Positions 1 to 7,453 are shown, counted from the first letter of the stretch. The stretch: 64,000 bases of DNA from CAYFNF01 sp964344485 (GCA_964344485.1 CAYFNF010000003.1:62001-126000); one strand, 5' to 3'. A program made the numbers and translations. Notes: generated by a model not told the origin, from the sequence alone.

Positions 1-301
1 CAGCTCGACTATCATCTGGAGATGGGATGACATAACAATTATAAAATGTCAGGTCTACTTTCGCTCCTGAGCCAGCGAGAACTCTGCCGCCAGGGACATA
101 CTTAAACCCTTCTAACGCATTGTAGAACTTCTCCTCCCATTCTTTTTTCTTATCTACGGTTGTTTCTATGCTAGCGATCGCACGTGCTACGCGATGCCAC
201 ATCTCCTCCGGGGTGTCTTCTATTCGATTGCCGTCTTCATCTTTGAGTGCATATCGATCAAAAAACACATCTTTCCGAAGGCCTTCCAATGTATAGGCCA
301 T
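1..301 (-). CDS. nrdJ: Class II (adenosylcobalamin-dependent) ribonucleotide reductase, N-terminal 100 residues
   Basis: Reading the minus strand from the ATG at 301 gives an open frame running off the left edge of the window. It begins MAYTLEGLRKDVFFDRYALK and continues with a pattern typical of B12-dependent ribonucleotide reductases: an R-I-E-D-T-P-E-E-M-W segment, then Y-V-P-G-G-R-V-L-A-G-S-G, then the Asn-Cys-Tyr motif followed by PSPDDSR, which carries a conserved cysteine of the family. The enzyme makes deoxynucleotides from ribonucleotides without oxygen, using AdoCbl to generate its radical. The B12 assignment is supported by cobO and nrdR about 1.2-2 kb upstream on the same strand. 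The gene has its own promoter and a NrdR-box match, with a leader of about 175 nt and no clear Shine-Dalgarno. Most of the gene, including the catalytic core, is outside the window. Confidence 0.85.
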   Translation of the reverse strand, partial: MAYTLEGLRKDVFFDRYALKDEDGNRIEDTPEEMWHRVARAIASIETTVDKKKEWEEKFYNALEGFKYVPGGRVLAGSGAKVDLTFYNCYVIPSPDDSRA

Positions 302-330
302 ATGTTTTTTTACTAATGAACGAATATTGT

Positions 331-357
331 TGTGATGTGGAGAATCTCCACTGCACA
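331..357 (-). promoter_or_regulatory. RNA hairpin in the nrdJ leader
   Basis: In the minus-strand transcript a 6-bp stem GTGGAG/CTCCAC with an ATT loop is stacked, across a 2x2 internal loop, on a second stem TGTG/CACA. It ends about 30 nt upstream of the nrdJ start. There is no U-tract, so it is not a terminator. It may stabilise the leader or control translation. Confidence 0.45.
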
Positions 358-449
358 GCGATATCCCCCATTTTTTGGTACGAACTAAAGCGAAAAAAAA
401 TATGCGGAAGTGTAGGGATTCTATATGTAGTGCCGTGAATCGATTGAAA

Positions 450-465
450 CAACTATATCTAGTAT
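450..465. promoter_or_regulatory. NrdR box at the nrdJ promoter
   Basis: The palindromic core at 453-462 reads CTATATCTAG and matches 9 of 10 positions of the NrdR-box core CWATATATWG. It lies just downstream of the predicted nrdJ transcription start. A second, poorer match (CTATATTGTA, 479-488) overlaps the -10 box, 26 bp away. NrdR boxes usually occur as pairs upstream of RNR genes, and nrdR itself is encoded 1.6 kb away. Confidence 0.6.
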
Positions 466-482
466 TTTTTTCTCTTGTCTAT

Positions 483-511
483 ATTGTATCACAGCCTGGG
501 ACCTGTGACAA
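483..511 (-). promoter_or_regulatory. Promoter of nrdJ
   Basis: On the minus strand TTGTCA (506-511) is followed by a 17-bp spacer and TACAAT (483-488). Predicted start of transcription is near 476. It lies between the terminator of the upstream secreted-protein gene and nrdJ, so nrdJ is transcribed independently of the nrdR-cobO operon. Confidence 0.7.
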
Positions 512-559
512 TGAGTAAAAGTAGGGATCAGACCCACTACAATATGTGGATAAGTGGAA

Positions 560-596
560 AAAAAATAAAACACCCCCCTAGATATAGGGGGTGTCA
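560..596 (-). terminator. Rho-independent terminator after the secreted-protein gene
   Basis: Minus strand: a stem ACACCCCCTA/TAGGGGGGTG (one extra G) with a short AT loop is followed by TTTTATTTTTTTT. It sits about 30 nt after the stop of the gene at 628-1455 and separates it from the nrdJ promoter. Confidence 0.85.
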
Positions 597-627
597 ATTA
601 TACACGCTAATATAGCTCTCGAATTTA

Positions 628-1455
628 TTAGTCGAAAGTGATGTCTATTCCGCTGCGATGCTGACCCATGCGTAGTTTTCTTTTCACGTTGGTTTTCGCT
701 CTTTTCCTGTCATATTTCGCAATAACCTTGTACTTCTTTTTTGGCTTTACTGGATAGAACGAGTAATTACCATCAGCATCCGTAGTGGTGCGCTGAAGAA
801 TTTTCTTCCCGTTCTTGCGTTTTAGCAATACTTGCGCTCCATCAACAGTAAATTCCTTTTCTGACACAGTCTCATACACAGTTCCGGATATCTTTGGCTT
901 TGCTTTGTGATACAGTGAGACACTATTCACTTTAAATGTCGTTAACCGTTCTCCATCATTAACTACTTCAAACACCAGCTGTAATCGCTCATCTGCTATT
1001 TCAGAAGGAAATATTTTTCTTACATCAGTCCATGTCTCTTCGGTTTCATCCGGATAGATCTCCCGGTAATAGTACACTTCTTCTGTGTCGACGTTCTTTA
1101 ATTTAACAATTCCATAGTCCGTAGTATTATTCTCATCCTCTTCTGTAACCAATCGGTAAGAGTATCGTAGGATTATCTTTGATTTTGGTTCATTTTGACC
1201 TGGACCTCCTAATGCATACACCCCTTGCTTCACATTATAATCACCGAGATTGAAATAGGTGTCGTCCTTCCATGTCTTGTTCTCTATTGCATCCATGCAT
1301 GTCTCTACTGTACATCCGTTAAAAAATATCCAACTGCTGGTCACCCATTCCCCTGGAATAAAATTATAACCAGAGAAATAGTCTGCGTTTACAGGTGTGT
1401 AAACAAAAAACAGCGCGATTGCAACAGAAATTGTGTAAGCAAATGCCTTCTTCAT
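628..1455 (-). CDS. Secreted protein with C-terminal carboxypeptidase-regulatory-like domain
   Basis: 275 residues. The N-terminus (MKK, then a hydrophobic stretch ending near VNA-D) is a Sec signal peptide cleaved around residue 24. The middle part (about 25-185) has no family I recognise; it is rich in beta-type segments with two cysteines at about 48-53. The last 85 residues start with K-I-S-G-T-V-Y and contain T-T-D-A-D-G-N-Y-S-F, the hallmark of carboxypeptidase regulatory-like (CarboxypepD_reg) beta-sandwich domains found on surface proteins. The C-terminus is strongly basic (KRKLRMGQHRSG), perhaps for cell-wall or membrane contact. The gene follows cobO after 15 nt and precedes a strong terminator, so it probably ends the nrdR-cobO transcript. 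A functional link to nucleotide reduction is not evident. Confidence 0.6.
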   Translation of the reverse strand: MKKAFAYTISVAIALFFVYTPVNADYFSGYNFIPGEWVTSSWIFFNGCTVETCMDAIENKTWKDDTYFNLGDYNVKQGVYALGGPGQNEPKSKIILRYSYRLVTEEDENNTTDYGIVKLKNVDTEEVYYYREIYPDETEETWTDVRKIFPSEIADERLQLVFEVVNDGERLTTFKVNSVSLYHKAKPKISGTVYETVSEKEFTVDGAQVLLKRKNGKKILQRTTTDADGNYSFYPVKPKKKYKVIAKYDRKRAKTNVKRKLRMGQHRSGIDITFD

Positions 1456-1470
1456 ATAATATGTTAGTTA

Positions 1471-2040
1471 TTAATGCTCCACGCCTTTGCGAGGAAGAAA
1501 GTCCTTGTGGTATGGACTCTTAGTTGTTGTCATGACTGTAATCAAGTCTGCAGCATTTAACAGCTTTGACGGTGCATTCTTTCCAGTAAGAATCACCTCG
1601 GTCTCCTGGTGTTTGTTATCAATAAAATCTAATACCTCTTCAAGTTTTACTATTTCATGATGCAATACTGTATTAATTTCATCTAATATGAGGATGTCTG
1701 GCCGCTTCATGACCATGGCTCGTCGCGCATATTCTAGCCCTTGCTTTGCTAAATACTGATCCATAGCGCTTGGATCTGCTAAATCAGTTGGATCTGGTGT
1801 GCCAAATTGCACTATTTCAATGTGTGGAGCTAGTTTATCGTGCGCTAGCAGCTCTCCGTAGTCTTTATGGCCTTTTACGAACTGAATCACTAATACCTTC
1901 ATTTTATGCCCTGCAGCACGCAACGCCACGCCCAGTGCAGCAGAGGTCTTGCCTTTCCCCTCTCCGGTATAGACATGAACATACCCCAATCTCTTTTTTG
2001 GGTTAAATTCCTTTTTTGGTGGTCGTTTATGCCAATGCAT
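1471..2040 (-). CDS. cobO: Cob(I)alamin adenosyltransferase, CobO/BtuR type
   Basis: 189 residues. Transfers the adenosyl group of ATP to cob(I)alamin (or cobyrinic acid diamide), making AdoCbl, the cofactor of class II ribonucleotide reductase. The P-loop G-E-G-K-G-K-T-S (26-33) follows V-H-V-Y-T, and the Walker-B-like ILILDE segment near residue 115 and the ILTGKNAP segment near 155 are characteristic of the CobA/CobO/BtuR family. Length matches the family (180-200). The ATG lies one base after the nrdR stop, so nrdR and cobO are translationally coupled. Because no other cobalamin synthesis gene is seen, the likely role is activation of salvaged B12 for nrdJ. Confidence 0.9.
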   Translation of the reverse strand: MHWHKRPPKKEFNPKKRLGYVHVYTGEGKGKTSAALGVALRAAGHKMKVLVIQFVKGHKDYGELLAHDKLAPHIEIVQFGTPDPTDLADPSAMDQYLAKQGLEYARRAMVMKRPDILILDEINTVLHHEIVKLEEVLDFIDNKHQETEVILTGKNAPSKLLNAADLITVMTTTKSPYHKDFLPRKGVEH

Positions 2041-2041
2041 A

Positions 2042-2530
2042 CTATTTCTTCTTCTTTTTAAATATACTCTTTTTTTTGCGTGGTGTTAAGCGCTTGGCTT
2101 CATCAGCGAATTCCTCAACAGCATCGAATGAACGGTATACAGATGCAAACCGAATGTATGCGACTTTATCCAGTTTCTTTAAGTACTTCATTACAATCTC
2201 TCCGATATCTCGACTATGGATCTTATCTTTACTCGCTTTTGTTTGAATGTCTTGCTCAATACTATGAATGATGCGTTTCAATCGATCTGGACTCACTGGG
2301 CGTTTCCGAAGCGCGATTTTTAAACTTCGAACAAGCTTCTCCTTGTCATACGGCTCTGTCCCCTCGTCTGCTTTCTCTACTTCTAATGAAAGAATCTCAA
2401 TCTCTTCAATTGTTGAAAACCGAAATTCACATTTCGGGCATTGACGGCGGCGGCGGATGGTCGCTCCGTCTTCAATGACTCGAGTATCGATTACTCTCGT
2501 ATCTTCACATCGACAAGAGGGGCAATGCAT
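2042..2530 (-). CDS. nrdR: Transcriptional repressor NrdR
   Basis: 162 residues from the ATG at 2530. An N-terminal zinc ribbon (C3, C6, C31, C34; MHCPSC and QCPKC) is followed by the ATP-cone domain (R-S-L-K-I-A-L-R-K-R-P-V at about 65-80; VYRSFD near 135). NrdR senses dATP/ATP and represses ribonucleotide reductase genes. The C-terminus adds about 12 mostly basic residues (KKKSIFKKKKK) beyond the usual 150-residue length. A longer reading from 2611 is open but would start upstream of the promoter, and the zinc ribbon normally begins at the initiator Met. The -10 box lies only 7 nt from the ATG, so the mRNA should be leaderless. It forms an operon with cobO. Confidence 0.93.
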   Translation of the reverse strand: MHCPSCRCEDTRVIDTRVIEDGATIRRRRQCPKCEFRFSTIEEIEILSLEVEKADEGTEPYDKEKLVRSLKIALRKRPVSPDRLKRIIHSIEQDIQTKASKDKIHSRDIGEIVMKYLKKLDKVAYIRFASVYRSFDAVEEFADEAKRLTPRKKKSIFKKKKK

Positions 2531-2537
2531 ATGCACT

Positions 2538-2566
2538 ACTGTACCAGAAAAAATGCTGAAAAGCAA
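2538..2566 (-). promoter_or_regulatory. Promoter of nrdR-cobO (leaderless)
   Basis: TTGCTT (2561-2566), 17-bp spacer ending TGG, then TACAGT (2538-2543): a -35 plus extended -10. Seven bases separate the -10 from the nrdR ATG at 2530, so transcription should start at or next to the start codon. Confidence 0.75.
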
Positions 2567-2616
2567 TGGCGTGTTCTTCAATTCACGAGCAACACATCGA
2601 CACGCTATCACATATT

Positions 2617-2643
2617 AAAAGACCCTGCGCTATGCAGGGTCTT
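2617..2643 (-). terminator. Terminator after ftsZ
   Basis: Minus strand hairpin AAGACCCTGC-ATAGC-GCAGGGTCTT followed by TTAATA, 25 nt after the ftsZ stop. The stem is perfect over 10 bp; the U-tract is short. Confidence 0.8.
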
Positions 2644-2667
2644 ATATAGATCGCGTTTGCAATAGTG

Positions 2668-3810
2668 TTACATCATCTTCTTGCGAATGAACGCAGGGAT
2701 GTCTAAATCTGAATCTTCGGTATTGTCCACTTTCTCTTCATCCATGATGCTTCGGGCTGCTGGTGCTGCTGGTGCTGCAACGTCATCCTTTTTCTCATCT
2801 TCTGAAGATGATACATCTCGGAATGGGTTCTGTGCTTGTACTTTCTTTGCTGAACGTGTTCCTTCTCCAAATCCAGTTGCAACCACAGTAATTTGTACTT
2901 CGTCCTTTAGTGCTTCATCTACGACTGCGCCGAAGATAATACGTGCATTTGGATCAGCGGATTCAGTAATAATACGCGCTGCCTCATTGACTTCAAACAT
3001 TCCCATGTTTGAACCACCAGTGATAGTAAAGAGAATTCCTTGCGCTCCATCAATGGAGAGTTCTAGTAATGGGCTATCAATAGCTTGTTTTGCTGCGTCT
3101 ACTGCTCTATTCTCTCCTGCGGATTTACCGATACCCATTAATGCAGATCCTGCGTCAGACATCACTGATTTTACATCAGCAAAGTCTACGTTAATCAGGC
3201 CAGGAACAATGATTAAATCCGAAATACCTTGCACTCCTTGGCGTAGCACTTCATCTGCAACAGTGAATGCTTCTAGTAATGATGTCTTTTTATCAATAAT
3301 TTGTAGCAATCTATCGTTTGGAATGGTTACAATGGTATCCACTTTATCAGAAAGGTCACTTAATGCAGCATCAGCAATCTGTTGCCGTTGCACTCCTTCG
3401 AATTCAAACGGCTTTGTAACAATAGCAACAGTGAGTGCGCCGGCTTCTCGAGCTAACTCCGCTACAAATGGTGCTGCGCCAGATCCGGTTCCTCCACCTA
3501 AGCCACAGGTGATAAAGACCATGTCCGAACCTTTCAAGGTCTCTTGCAGCTCGTCTTGGTTCTCTTCTGCTGCTTTTAATCCTAGTTCCGGGTCCATACC
3601 CGCTCCTAGGCCGCGAGTGGTATTCTTTCCAATGTGGACTTTCAGTTTTGATGGTGAATGGTGCAATGCTTGTGCGTCTGTATTTACTGCGATGAATTCG
3701 ACACCTTTTAATCCAGTGTCCATCATGCGAGAAATAGCAGCGCCTCCGGACCCTCCAATTCCGATAACCTTTATCTTGGCAAAGGTTTCGATTGCTGGTT
3801 TTACTTCCAT
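2668..3810 (-). CDS. ftsZ: Cell division protein FtsZ
   Basis: 380 residues, a typical FtsZ length. This tubulin-like GTPase polymerises into the division ring. The tubulin signature G-G-G-T-G-S-G is at about residues 105-111 and the N-terminal nucleotide-binding loop V-I-G-I-G-G-S-G-G at 15-23. The T7-loop region NVDFADV is near 210. A variable Ala/Ser/acidic linker (about 318-365) ends in the conserved C-terminal peptide D-I-P-A-F-I-R-K-K, which binds FtsA and other partners. The gene lies downstream of ftsA but is separated by a terminator and a 230-nt gap with a long inverted repeat, so it is probably transcribed separately. Confidence 0.97.
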   Translation of the reverse strand: MEVKPAIETFAKIKVIGIGGSGGAAISRMMDTGLKGVEFIAVNTDAQALHHSPSKLKVHIGKNTTRGLGAGMDPELGLKAAEENQDELQETLKGSDMVFITCGLGGGTGSGAAPFVAELAREAGALTVAIVTKPFEFEGVQRQQIADAALSDLSDKVDTIVTIPNDRLLQIIDKKTSLLEAFTVADEVLRQGVQGISDLIIVPGLINVDFADVKSVMSDAGSALMGIGKSAGENRAVDAAKQAIDSPLLELSIDGAQGILFTITGGSNMGMFEVNEAARIITESADPNARIIFGAVVDEALKDEVQITVVATGFGEGTRSAKKVQAQNPFRDVSSSEDEKKDDVAAPAAPAARSIMDEEKVDNTEDSDLDIPAFIRKKMM

Positions 3811-3844
3811 AGGACTATGTTTGATACGTTAAGTATTATTTACT

Positions 3845-3884
3845 GTATTTCTTGAACGAATACATTTATTGTTCAAAGAAATAC
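3845..3884. repeat. Inverted repeat in the ftsZ upstream region
   Basis: Arms 3845-3857 (GTATTTCTTGAAC) and 3871-3884 (GTTCAAAGAAATAC) are complementary over 13 bp with one bulged base and are separated by 13 nt, about 35 nt upstream of the ftsZ start. No U-tract follows. It could be an operator or an mRNA hairpin. The rest of 3811-3985 holds no gene. A weak -35/-10 pair (TTGATT, 17 bp, TATTTC) on the minus strand would place the left arm at the -10. Confidence 0.5.
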
Positions 3885-3985
3885 CGTACTTTTTTTCGCA
3901 AATCAAGTCTATATCATCACAGAAAAAAGCGCAAGTTTTTTGAGTACATTTATTATTCATGCTTTTGCACTATCCTCTACCAGCT

Positions 3986-4019
3986 ATAAAAACACCCTCT
4001 CGTGAGGGTGTTTTATTTT
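3986..4019 (-). terminator. Terminator after ftsA
   Basis: Minus strand: AAAATAAAA precedes stem AACACCCTC-ACGA-GAGGGTGTT, followed by TTTATAGC. The stem is perfect and flanked by A and T runs on both sides, so it could work in both directions. It lies 21 nt after the ftsA stop. Confidence 0.85.
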
Positions 4020-4039
4020 CTGAACTTTAGTGTTCTGAA

Positions 4040-5290
4040 CTACGGCATCAAAGATTTAAACCACTTACCCATCTTTCCAGTCACATTTGCTACTGAGGAG
4101 AAATTCGTCAGCCCAGTGCGTCCCATACCGCTATGAAGGCCGTACCCCCAGAGTACTAAACCAATTGCAGTAGAGAATACTGGATCCTGGATTTTATCAA
4201 TCGGTGTCTGAATATGCTGTGGCACACCAATGCCAGCAGAAGTGTTGAAGTAATTCTTCGCAACATCAATTACGCCATCTAACTTCGCGCCCCCACCAGT
4301 GAACACGATTCCTGCGGGTAATTTACCAGCGCGGTCAATACTGCGAAGCTCCTCTTGAATCATTTCAAATATTTCATCTAATCGTGCGGCGATGATCTCT
4401 GAAACTTCTTTTCTGGAAGCTACCACGTTCTCATTAGCATCGATTTTGGACAGATCAATCTCTTCACGCTTCTGCACTTCTTCAGATAGTGCTGTACCAA
4501 ACTGTTTCTTTACTGCTTCAGCTACATCCACCGACGTTCTCAGCCCAATTGCGATGTCATTCGTGATATGACCAGACCCTACAGGTAAAATCTTAGTATG
4601 TATCACATCTCCTTCTTCAAATACCATAAGGCCAGTGGTTGAACCGCCCATATTTGCTATTGCTACTCCCAATTCTTTCTGTCGCTTTGATAGTACTGAC
4701 TCAGACGCAGCAAGTACTTCTACTACTAAATCATCGATATCTACACCAGTCCGGTATACAGATTTTGTAATATTCTTTACGTGTGATGTCATCCCTAGAA
4801 TAATCTCCGCGTCTACTTCTAATTTAATGCCGGTCATGCCTACAGGATCTTTAATACCTGCTTGATCGTCCACTGAAAACGTTCGAGGGATCACATGAAG
4901 AATCTCATAGTTCGGTGGTGCTGCAACACTCTGCGCTGCCTCAATAACACGATCTACATCGTCTTCACCGATCTCTCCGCTCGCTTTTGATACTGCGACT
5001 ACCCCATGACTCTCCTGCGCAATCACATGCGAGCCGTTTACACTTACTAGTGCATGCTCCACCGGGATGCCAGTCATGCGCTCAGCTTTCTCTAACACCG
5101 ACGAGATGCTTGAAACTGCATCTTCAATACTAGTAATAGCGCCTTTGCTAATACCGTCTGCTGGAGCTTCAGCTGCTCCGATAATATGAATAGAATCTGC
5201 CTCTCCTTTCCCTGGCTTGATCTGTCCACAAACCACACGGATAGTTGTTGACCCGATGTCTAAACCTGTAATTATTTCTTCTCTTGCCAT
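4040..5290 (-). CDS. ftsA: Cell division protein FtsA
   Basis: 416 residues, the usual length. Actin-fold ATPase that tethers FtsZ filaments to the membrane. The N-terminal phosphate loop is G-L-D-I-G-S-T-T-I-R (9-18), the 1C subdomain follows, the second phosphate loop is A-N-M-G-G-S-T-T-G-L near 212-221, and the adenosine motif G-I-V-F-T-G-G-G-A-K-L is near 328-338. The last residues (MGKWFKSLMP) form the short amphipathic membrane-targeting helix. The extended -10 is only 9 nt from the ATG, so the mRNA should be leaderless. Its 3' end is marked by a strong terminator. Confidence 0.96.
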   Translation of the reverse strand: MAREEIITGLDIGSTTIRVVCGQIKPGKGEADSIHIIGAAEAPADGISKGAITSIEDAVSSISSVLEKAERMTGIPVEHALVSVNGSHVIAQESHGVVAVSKASGEIGEDDVDRVIEAAQSVAAPPNYEILHVIPRTFSVDDQAGIKDPVGMTGIKLEVDAEIILGMTSHVKNITKSVYRTGVDIDDLVVEVLAASESVLSKRQKELGVAIANMGGSTTGLMVFEEGDVIHTKILPVGSGHITNDIAIGLRTSVDVAEAVKKQFGTALSEEVQKREEIDLSKIDANENVVASRKEVSEIIAARLDEIFEMIQEELRSIDRAGKLPAGIVFTGGGAKLDGVIDVAKNYFNTSAGIGVPQHIQTPIDKIQDPVFSTAIGLVLWGYGLHSGMGRTGLTNFSSVANVTGKMGKWFKSLMP

Positions 5291-5299
5291 AACATGATC

Positions 5300-5308
5300 A
5301 TTATAACA
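5300..5308 (-). promoter_or_regulatory. Extended -10 promoter of ftsA (leaderless)
   Basis: Minus strand TGTTATAAT: a consensus TATAAT (5300-5305) with the TGN extension. No convincing -35 is seen 17 bp upstream. The ATG (5290) is 9 nt from the -10, giving a leader of 2-3 nt at most. Confidence 0.6.
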
Positions 5309-5320
5309 TATTTATTTAAA

Positions 5321-5683
5321 TTAGTGGATGATGTACGGGTAAAAAATGATCGCTCCAACGATAATAGCGCCGATTGCTGTCAGGAGCACTGCTGCTGCCA
5401 TCATATCCTTAATAATCTGCGAATAGTGGTGTAATCGAGGCTTTAGCAGGTCTACAAAGTATTCAAGGATAGTATTCAATATTTCAAGCACTAGCACGGC
5501 TATAATCATAAAAATAAGCGCTACAGCTTCGATTGCGCGTACTTGTAGCACAAACATCAGAATAATGACTACTAACGCAATAACGATCTGAATACGAAAG
5601 TTCTGCTCGTTTCGAAACGTATACCTAAAGCCTTTCCATGCATATTTGAAGCTATTTTGTAGTGTCTTTAGTCTAAACCACAT
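5321..5683 (-). CDS. dgkA: Diacylglycerol/undecaprenol kinase family membrane protein
   Basis: 120 residues with three predicted membrane helices, matching the DgkA fold. The signature helix reads E-I-L-N-T-I-L-E-Y-F-V-D-L (about 69-81) with the catalytic Glu, followed by H-Y-S-Q-I-I-K-D-M-M-A-A-A-V-L-L, which corresponds to the conserved K-D-x-A-x-A-A-V segment. Gram-positive-type members phosphorylate undecaprenol for cell-wall lipid carrier recycling, and proteobacterial ones phosphorylate diacylglycerol. The substrate here cannot be told from sequence. The N-terminus is cytosolic with F-R-N-E-Q-N-F-R-I, a family motif. The gene overlaps ybeY by 16 nt; this ybeY-dgkA order is common in bacteria. 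Confidence 0.9.
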   Translation of the reverse strand: MWFRLKTLQNSFKYAWKGFRYTFRNEQNFRIQIVIALVVIILMFVLQVRAIEAVALIFMIIAVLVLEILNTILEYFVDLLKPRLHHYSQIIKDMMAAAVLLTAIGAIIVGAIIFYPYIIH

Positions 5684-6084
5684 TGGTGAAATATCTTATG
5701 TTCAATTGATCGCATTTTTCTTGCCTCCTCTTCGGACCGTTCATGATCCCATCCAGCTATATGTACAATGCCGTGAATGATTAAGTATACGGTTTCTGCG
5801 GTGATTGAATGCCGAAGCTCCCTTGCTTGAGCTCGTATTCGATCCGCTGAGAGAATAATCTCGCCGCTGTTATCATCATACTGAAATGATAATACGTCCG
5901 TCGGAGCATCTTTCTTCCTATACGATTTATTTATTTTTTGAATCTCTCTATCAGAGACAACAACGATTGAGAGGGAGAATGATTCAGGGAGTGAAAGAAC
6001 GGCTTGACTTGCGTCGACAATTGCCTGGGCTAACGATTCGTTGAGAACTCGGAACCGTACTAATTTGCGAAGCTCAACGTTCAT
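5668..6084 (-). CDS. ybeY: Endoribonuclease YbeY (rRNA maturation factor)
   Basis: 138 residues from the ATG at 6084. YbeY is a single-strand endoribonuclease involved in 16S rRNA 3' processing and ribosome quality control. The zinc-binding motif reads H-G-I-V-H-I-A-G-W-D-H, matching the family H-G-x-x-H-x-x-G-x-D-H. A G-E-I-I-L-S segment precedes it. A GTG three codons upstream (6093) is also in frame but would overlap the previous gene. The ATG, one base after the upstream stop, is the better start. The 3' end overlaps dgkA. Confidence 0.93.
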   Translation of the reverse strand: MNVELRKLVRFRVLNESLAQAIVDASQAVLSLPESFSLSIVVVSDREIQKINKSYRKKDAPTDVLSFQYDDNSGEIILSADRIRAQARELRHSITAETVYLIIHGIVHIAGWDHERSEEEARKMRSIEHKIFHQCGLD

Positions 6085-6085
6085 G

Positions 6086-7450
6086 CTACGCACTATTCAC
6101 ATTGGAATTACTGTTGGTGTTTGTGTTTGTATTGGTGTTTGTGTTTGTATTTGAGTTAGAATTACTGTTGGTGTTTTCGTTGGTGTTAGTGTTGGAATTT
6201 GAATTGTTGGTATTGGAGTTTGCGTTTGCATTGGCATTACTACTGTTTGTATTGCTGCTGTTCACGTTACTGTTGCTATTTTCATTGGAGTTTGAATTAG
6301 CATTACTATTACTGTTTGTTGCAGTCTTCGGCGCAGTATAGTCAAAGCTCGTCAACATCATCTCAAATGTCGTTCTAAAATTGATACTTTCCTTTGTACC
6401 AAAATTATAGTTAATCGTGATGATGTAATTATCATCAGCTAAATACCACGTAAACTGATCAATACTCTCTACCCCTTGCAGCCCACCAGCAGTCACTGCA
6501 TCCAAGTCCTCTGCTTCGATATCAGAATACATATCTGCATACCAGTCCGCAGCAGAGACTCCATCCGTATTATCAGCAACAATCACTTCTATCATTTCGC
6601 CTTCGACTGTGTCTGGAGTAAAGATTACTTCCCGCTTGGTATCATCAAGAGGGTCAGCAACCCAATCTGATGGGTAATACATCTCCCATCCGAAATCCTT
6701 ATTATCGTAGGCAACCACTAAACCACTCTCAATAAGTGTTTTGTTCTTTTCATTTGGAGCAAAGAGATTCTTGACTTCAGTTCCGTCCACATACCCATCT
6801 TTATCTGTGTCAGGTTTCTGGAACTCCGTCTCATAGATGTTTTCCTCCTCGTCTGTTAAGTCGTCCTTGTCTTTGTCTCGGGTGTCTAATACATCAGAAC
6901 GGTCTGGTGCGGTAGTAGTGCTATTAGTATTTGAGTTGCCGTTTGAATTACTATTGGAATTGCTATTATTGGTATTTGGGAACAATTCACCGTTAATGTT
7001 TTCATTTAGTTCATCATTCACATTCATGTTCAGTCCGTTGATGTTCTCGTTCTCATTTTCATTCTGGTTCTGATTCTCATTTTCATTGGCGTTGTTATTC
7101 ACAGGCGCTACTGCATTTGTGTTCATGTTCTCATTCGTGGGTTGCTGGGTAATCTGCAGTGCAAATACCACAATAGCTGTCATAACGATAACCACCGCTA
7201 AGACAATACCGAGAATAATAAACAACTTTTTCTTTCCGCCTCCGGATGGAGCTCCGCTTGAGTGCTCTGGTCGCTGATGTAAGAACTTCTCGGGCATGGT
7301 ATAGACTTTCTTTGAAGAGAGGTTCTCGTCAGGAAGTGGAGAAGATGGTGCTTGTCCAATAGGGATGCCGCCTTTTTGACCTCCAGTGTCTGCTGGAGGT
7401 TGTTGTGGCGGTGCTTGTTGTGGCGGTTGATTTTGAACGTTTTCAAACAT
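6086..7450 (-). CDS. Membrane-anchored protein with Asn-rich repeats, calcium-binding repeats and a PsbP-like domain
   Basis: 454 residues. N-terminal 1-70 is cytosolic and Pro/Gln-rich. One membrane helix spans about 75-98. Residues 106-177 are low-complexity Asn/Glu/Ser repeats (N-E-N-E-N-Q-N). Residues 187-231 carry two thrombospondin-type-3-like calcium motifs (D-K-D-K-D-D-L-T-D-E-E-E and D-T-D-K-D-G-Y-V-D-G-T-E). Residues about 240-372 look like a PsbP/MOG1-type alpha-beta domain (D-F-G-W-E-M-Y-Y-P-S-D-W start). Residues 378-454 are again Asn-Ser repeats to the very end. It sits in a row with another calcium-repeat protein and the giant surface protein, all exported, so a cell-envelope role is likely. 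The specific function is unknown. Confidence 0.65.
   Translation of the reverse strand: MFENVQNQPPQQAPPQQPPADTGGQKGGIPIGQAPSSPLPDENLSSKKVYTMPEKFLHQRPEHSSGAPSGGGKKKLFIILGIVLAVVIVMTAIVVFALQITQQPTNENMNTNAVAPVNNNANENENQNQNENENENINGLNMNVNDELNENINGELFPNTNNSNSNSNSNGNSNTNSTTTAPDRSDVLDTRDKDKDDLTDEEENIYETEFQKPDTDKDGYVDGTEVKNLFAPNEKNKTLIESGLVVAYDNKDFGWEMYYPSDWVADPLDDTKREVIFTPDTVEGEMIEVIVADNTDGVSAADWYADMYSDIEAEDLDAVTAGGLQGVESIDQFTWYLADDNYIITINYNFGTKESINFRTTFEMMLTSFDYTAPKTATNSNSNANSNSNENSNSNVNSSNTNSSNANANANSNTNNSNSNTNTNENTNSNSNSNTNTNTNTNTNTNSNSNVNSA
6089..6319 (-). repeat. C-terminal Asn-Ser-rich coding repeat
   Basis: About 230 bp of GTGTTTG/TATTGG-type hexamer-like repetition encodes alternating Asn with Ser, Thr, Ala or Glu (residues 378-454). 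The repeat unit is 6 bp (two codons), a pattern prone to slippage and length variation. Confidence 0.8.
6920..7135 (-). repeat. Internal Asn-rich coding repeat
   Basis: A second dipeptide repeat tract (residues 106-177; Asn alternating with Glu, Gln or Ser) lies between the membrane helix and the calcium-binding repeats of the same protein, and probably forms a flexible spacer. Confidence 0.7.
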
Positions 7451-7453
7451 AGG

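Noticed and set aside
302..476. Cobalamin riboswitch upstream of nrdJ
   Set aside because: The leader lacks the B12-box pattern and the expected set of helices; only one hairpin is clear.
479..488. Second NrdR box over the -10 element
   Set aside because: Match only 7 of 10 and 26 bp from the first, not a whole number of turns; kept only as a weak candidate.
2681..3832. 383-codon frame antisense to ftsZ
   Set aside because: Ser- and Pro-rich composition typical of a mirror of FtsZ codons; no promoter or family features.
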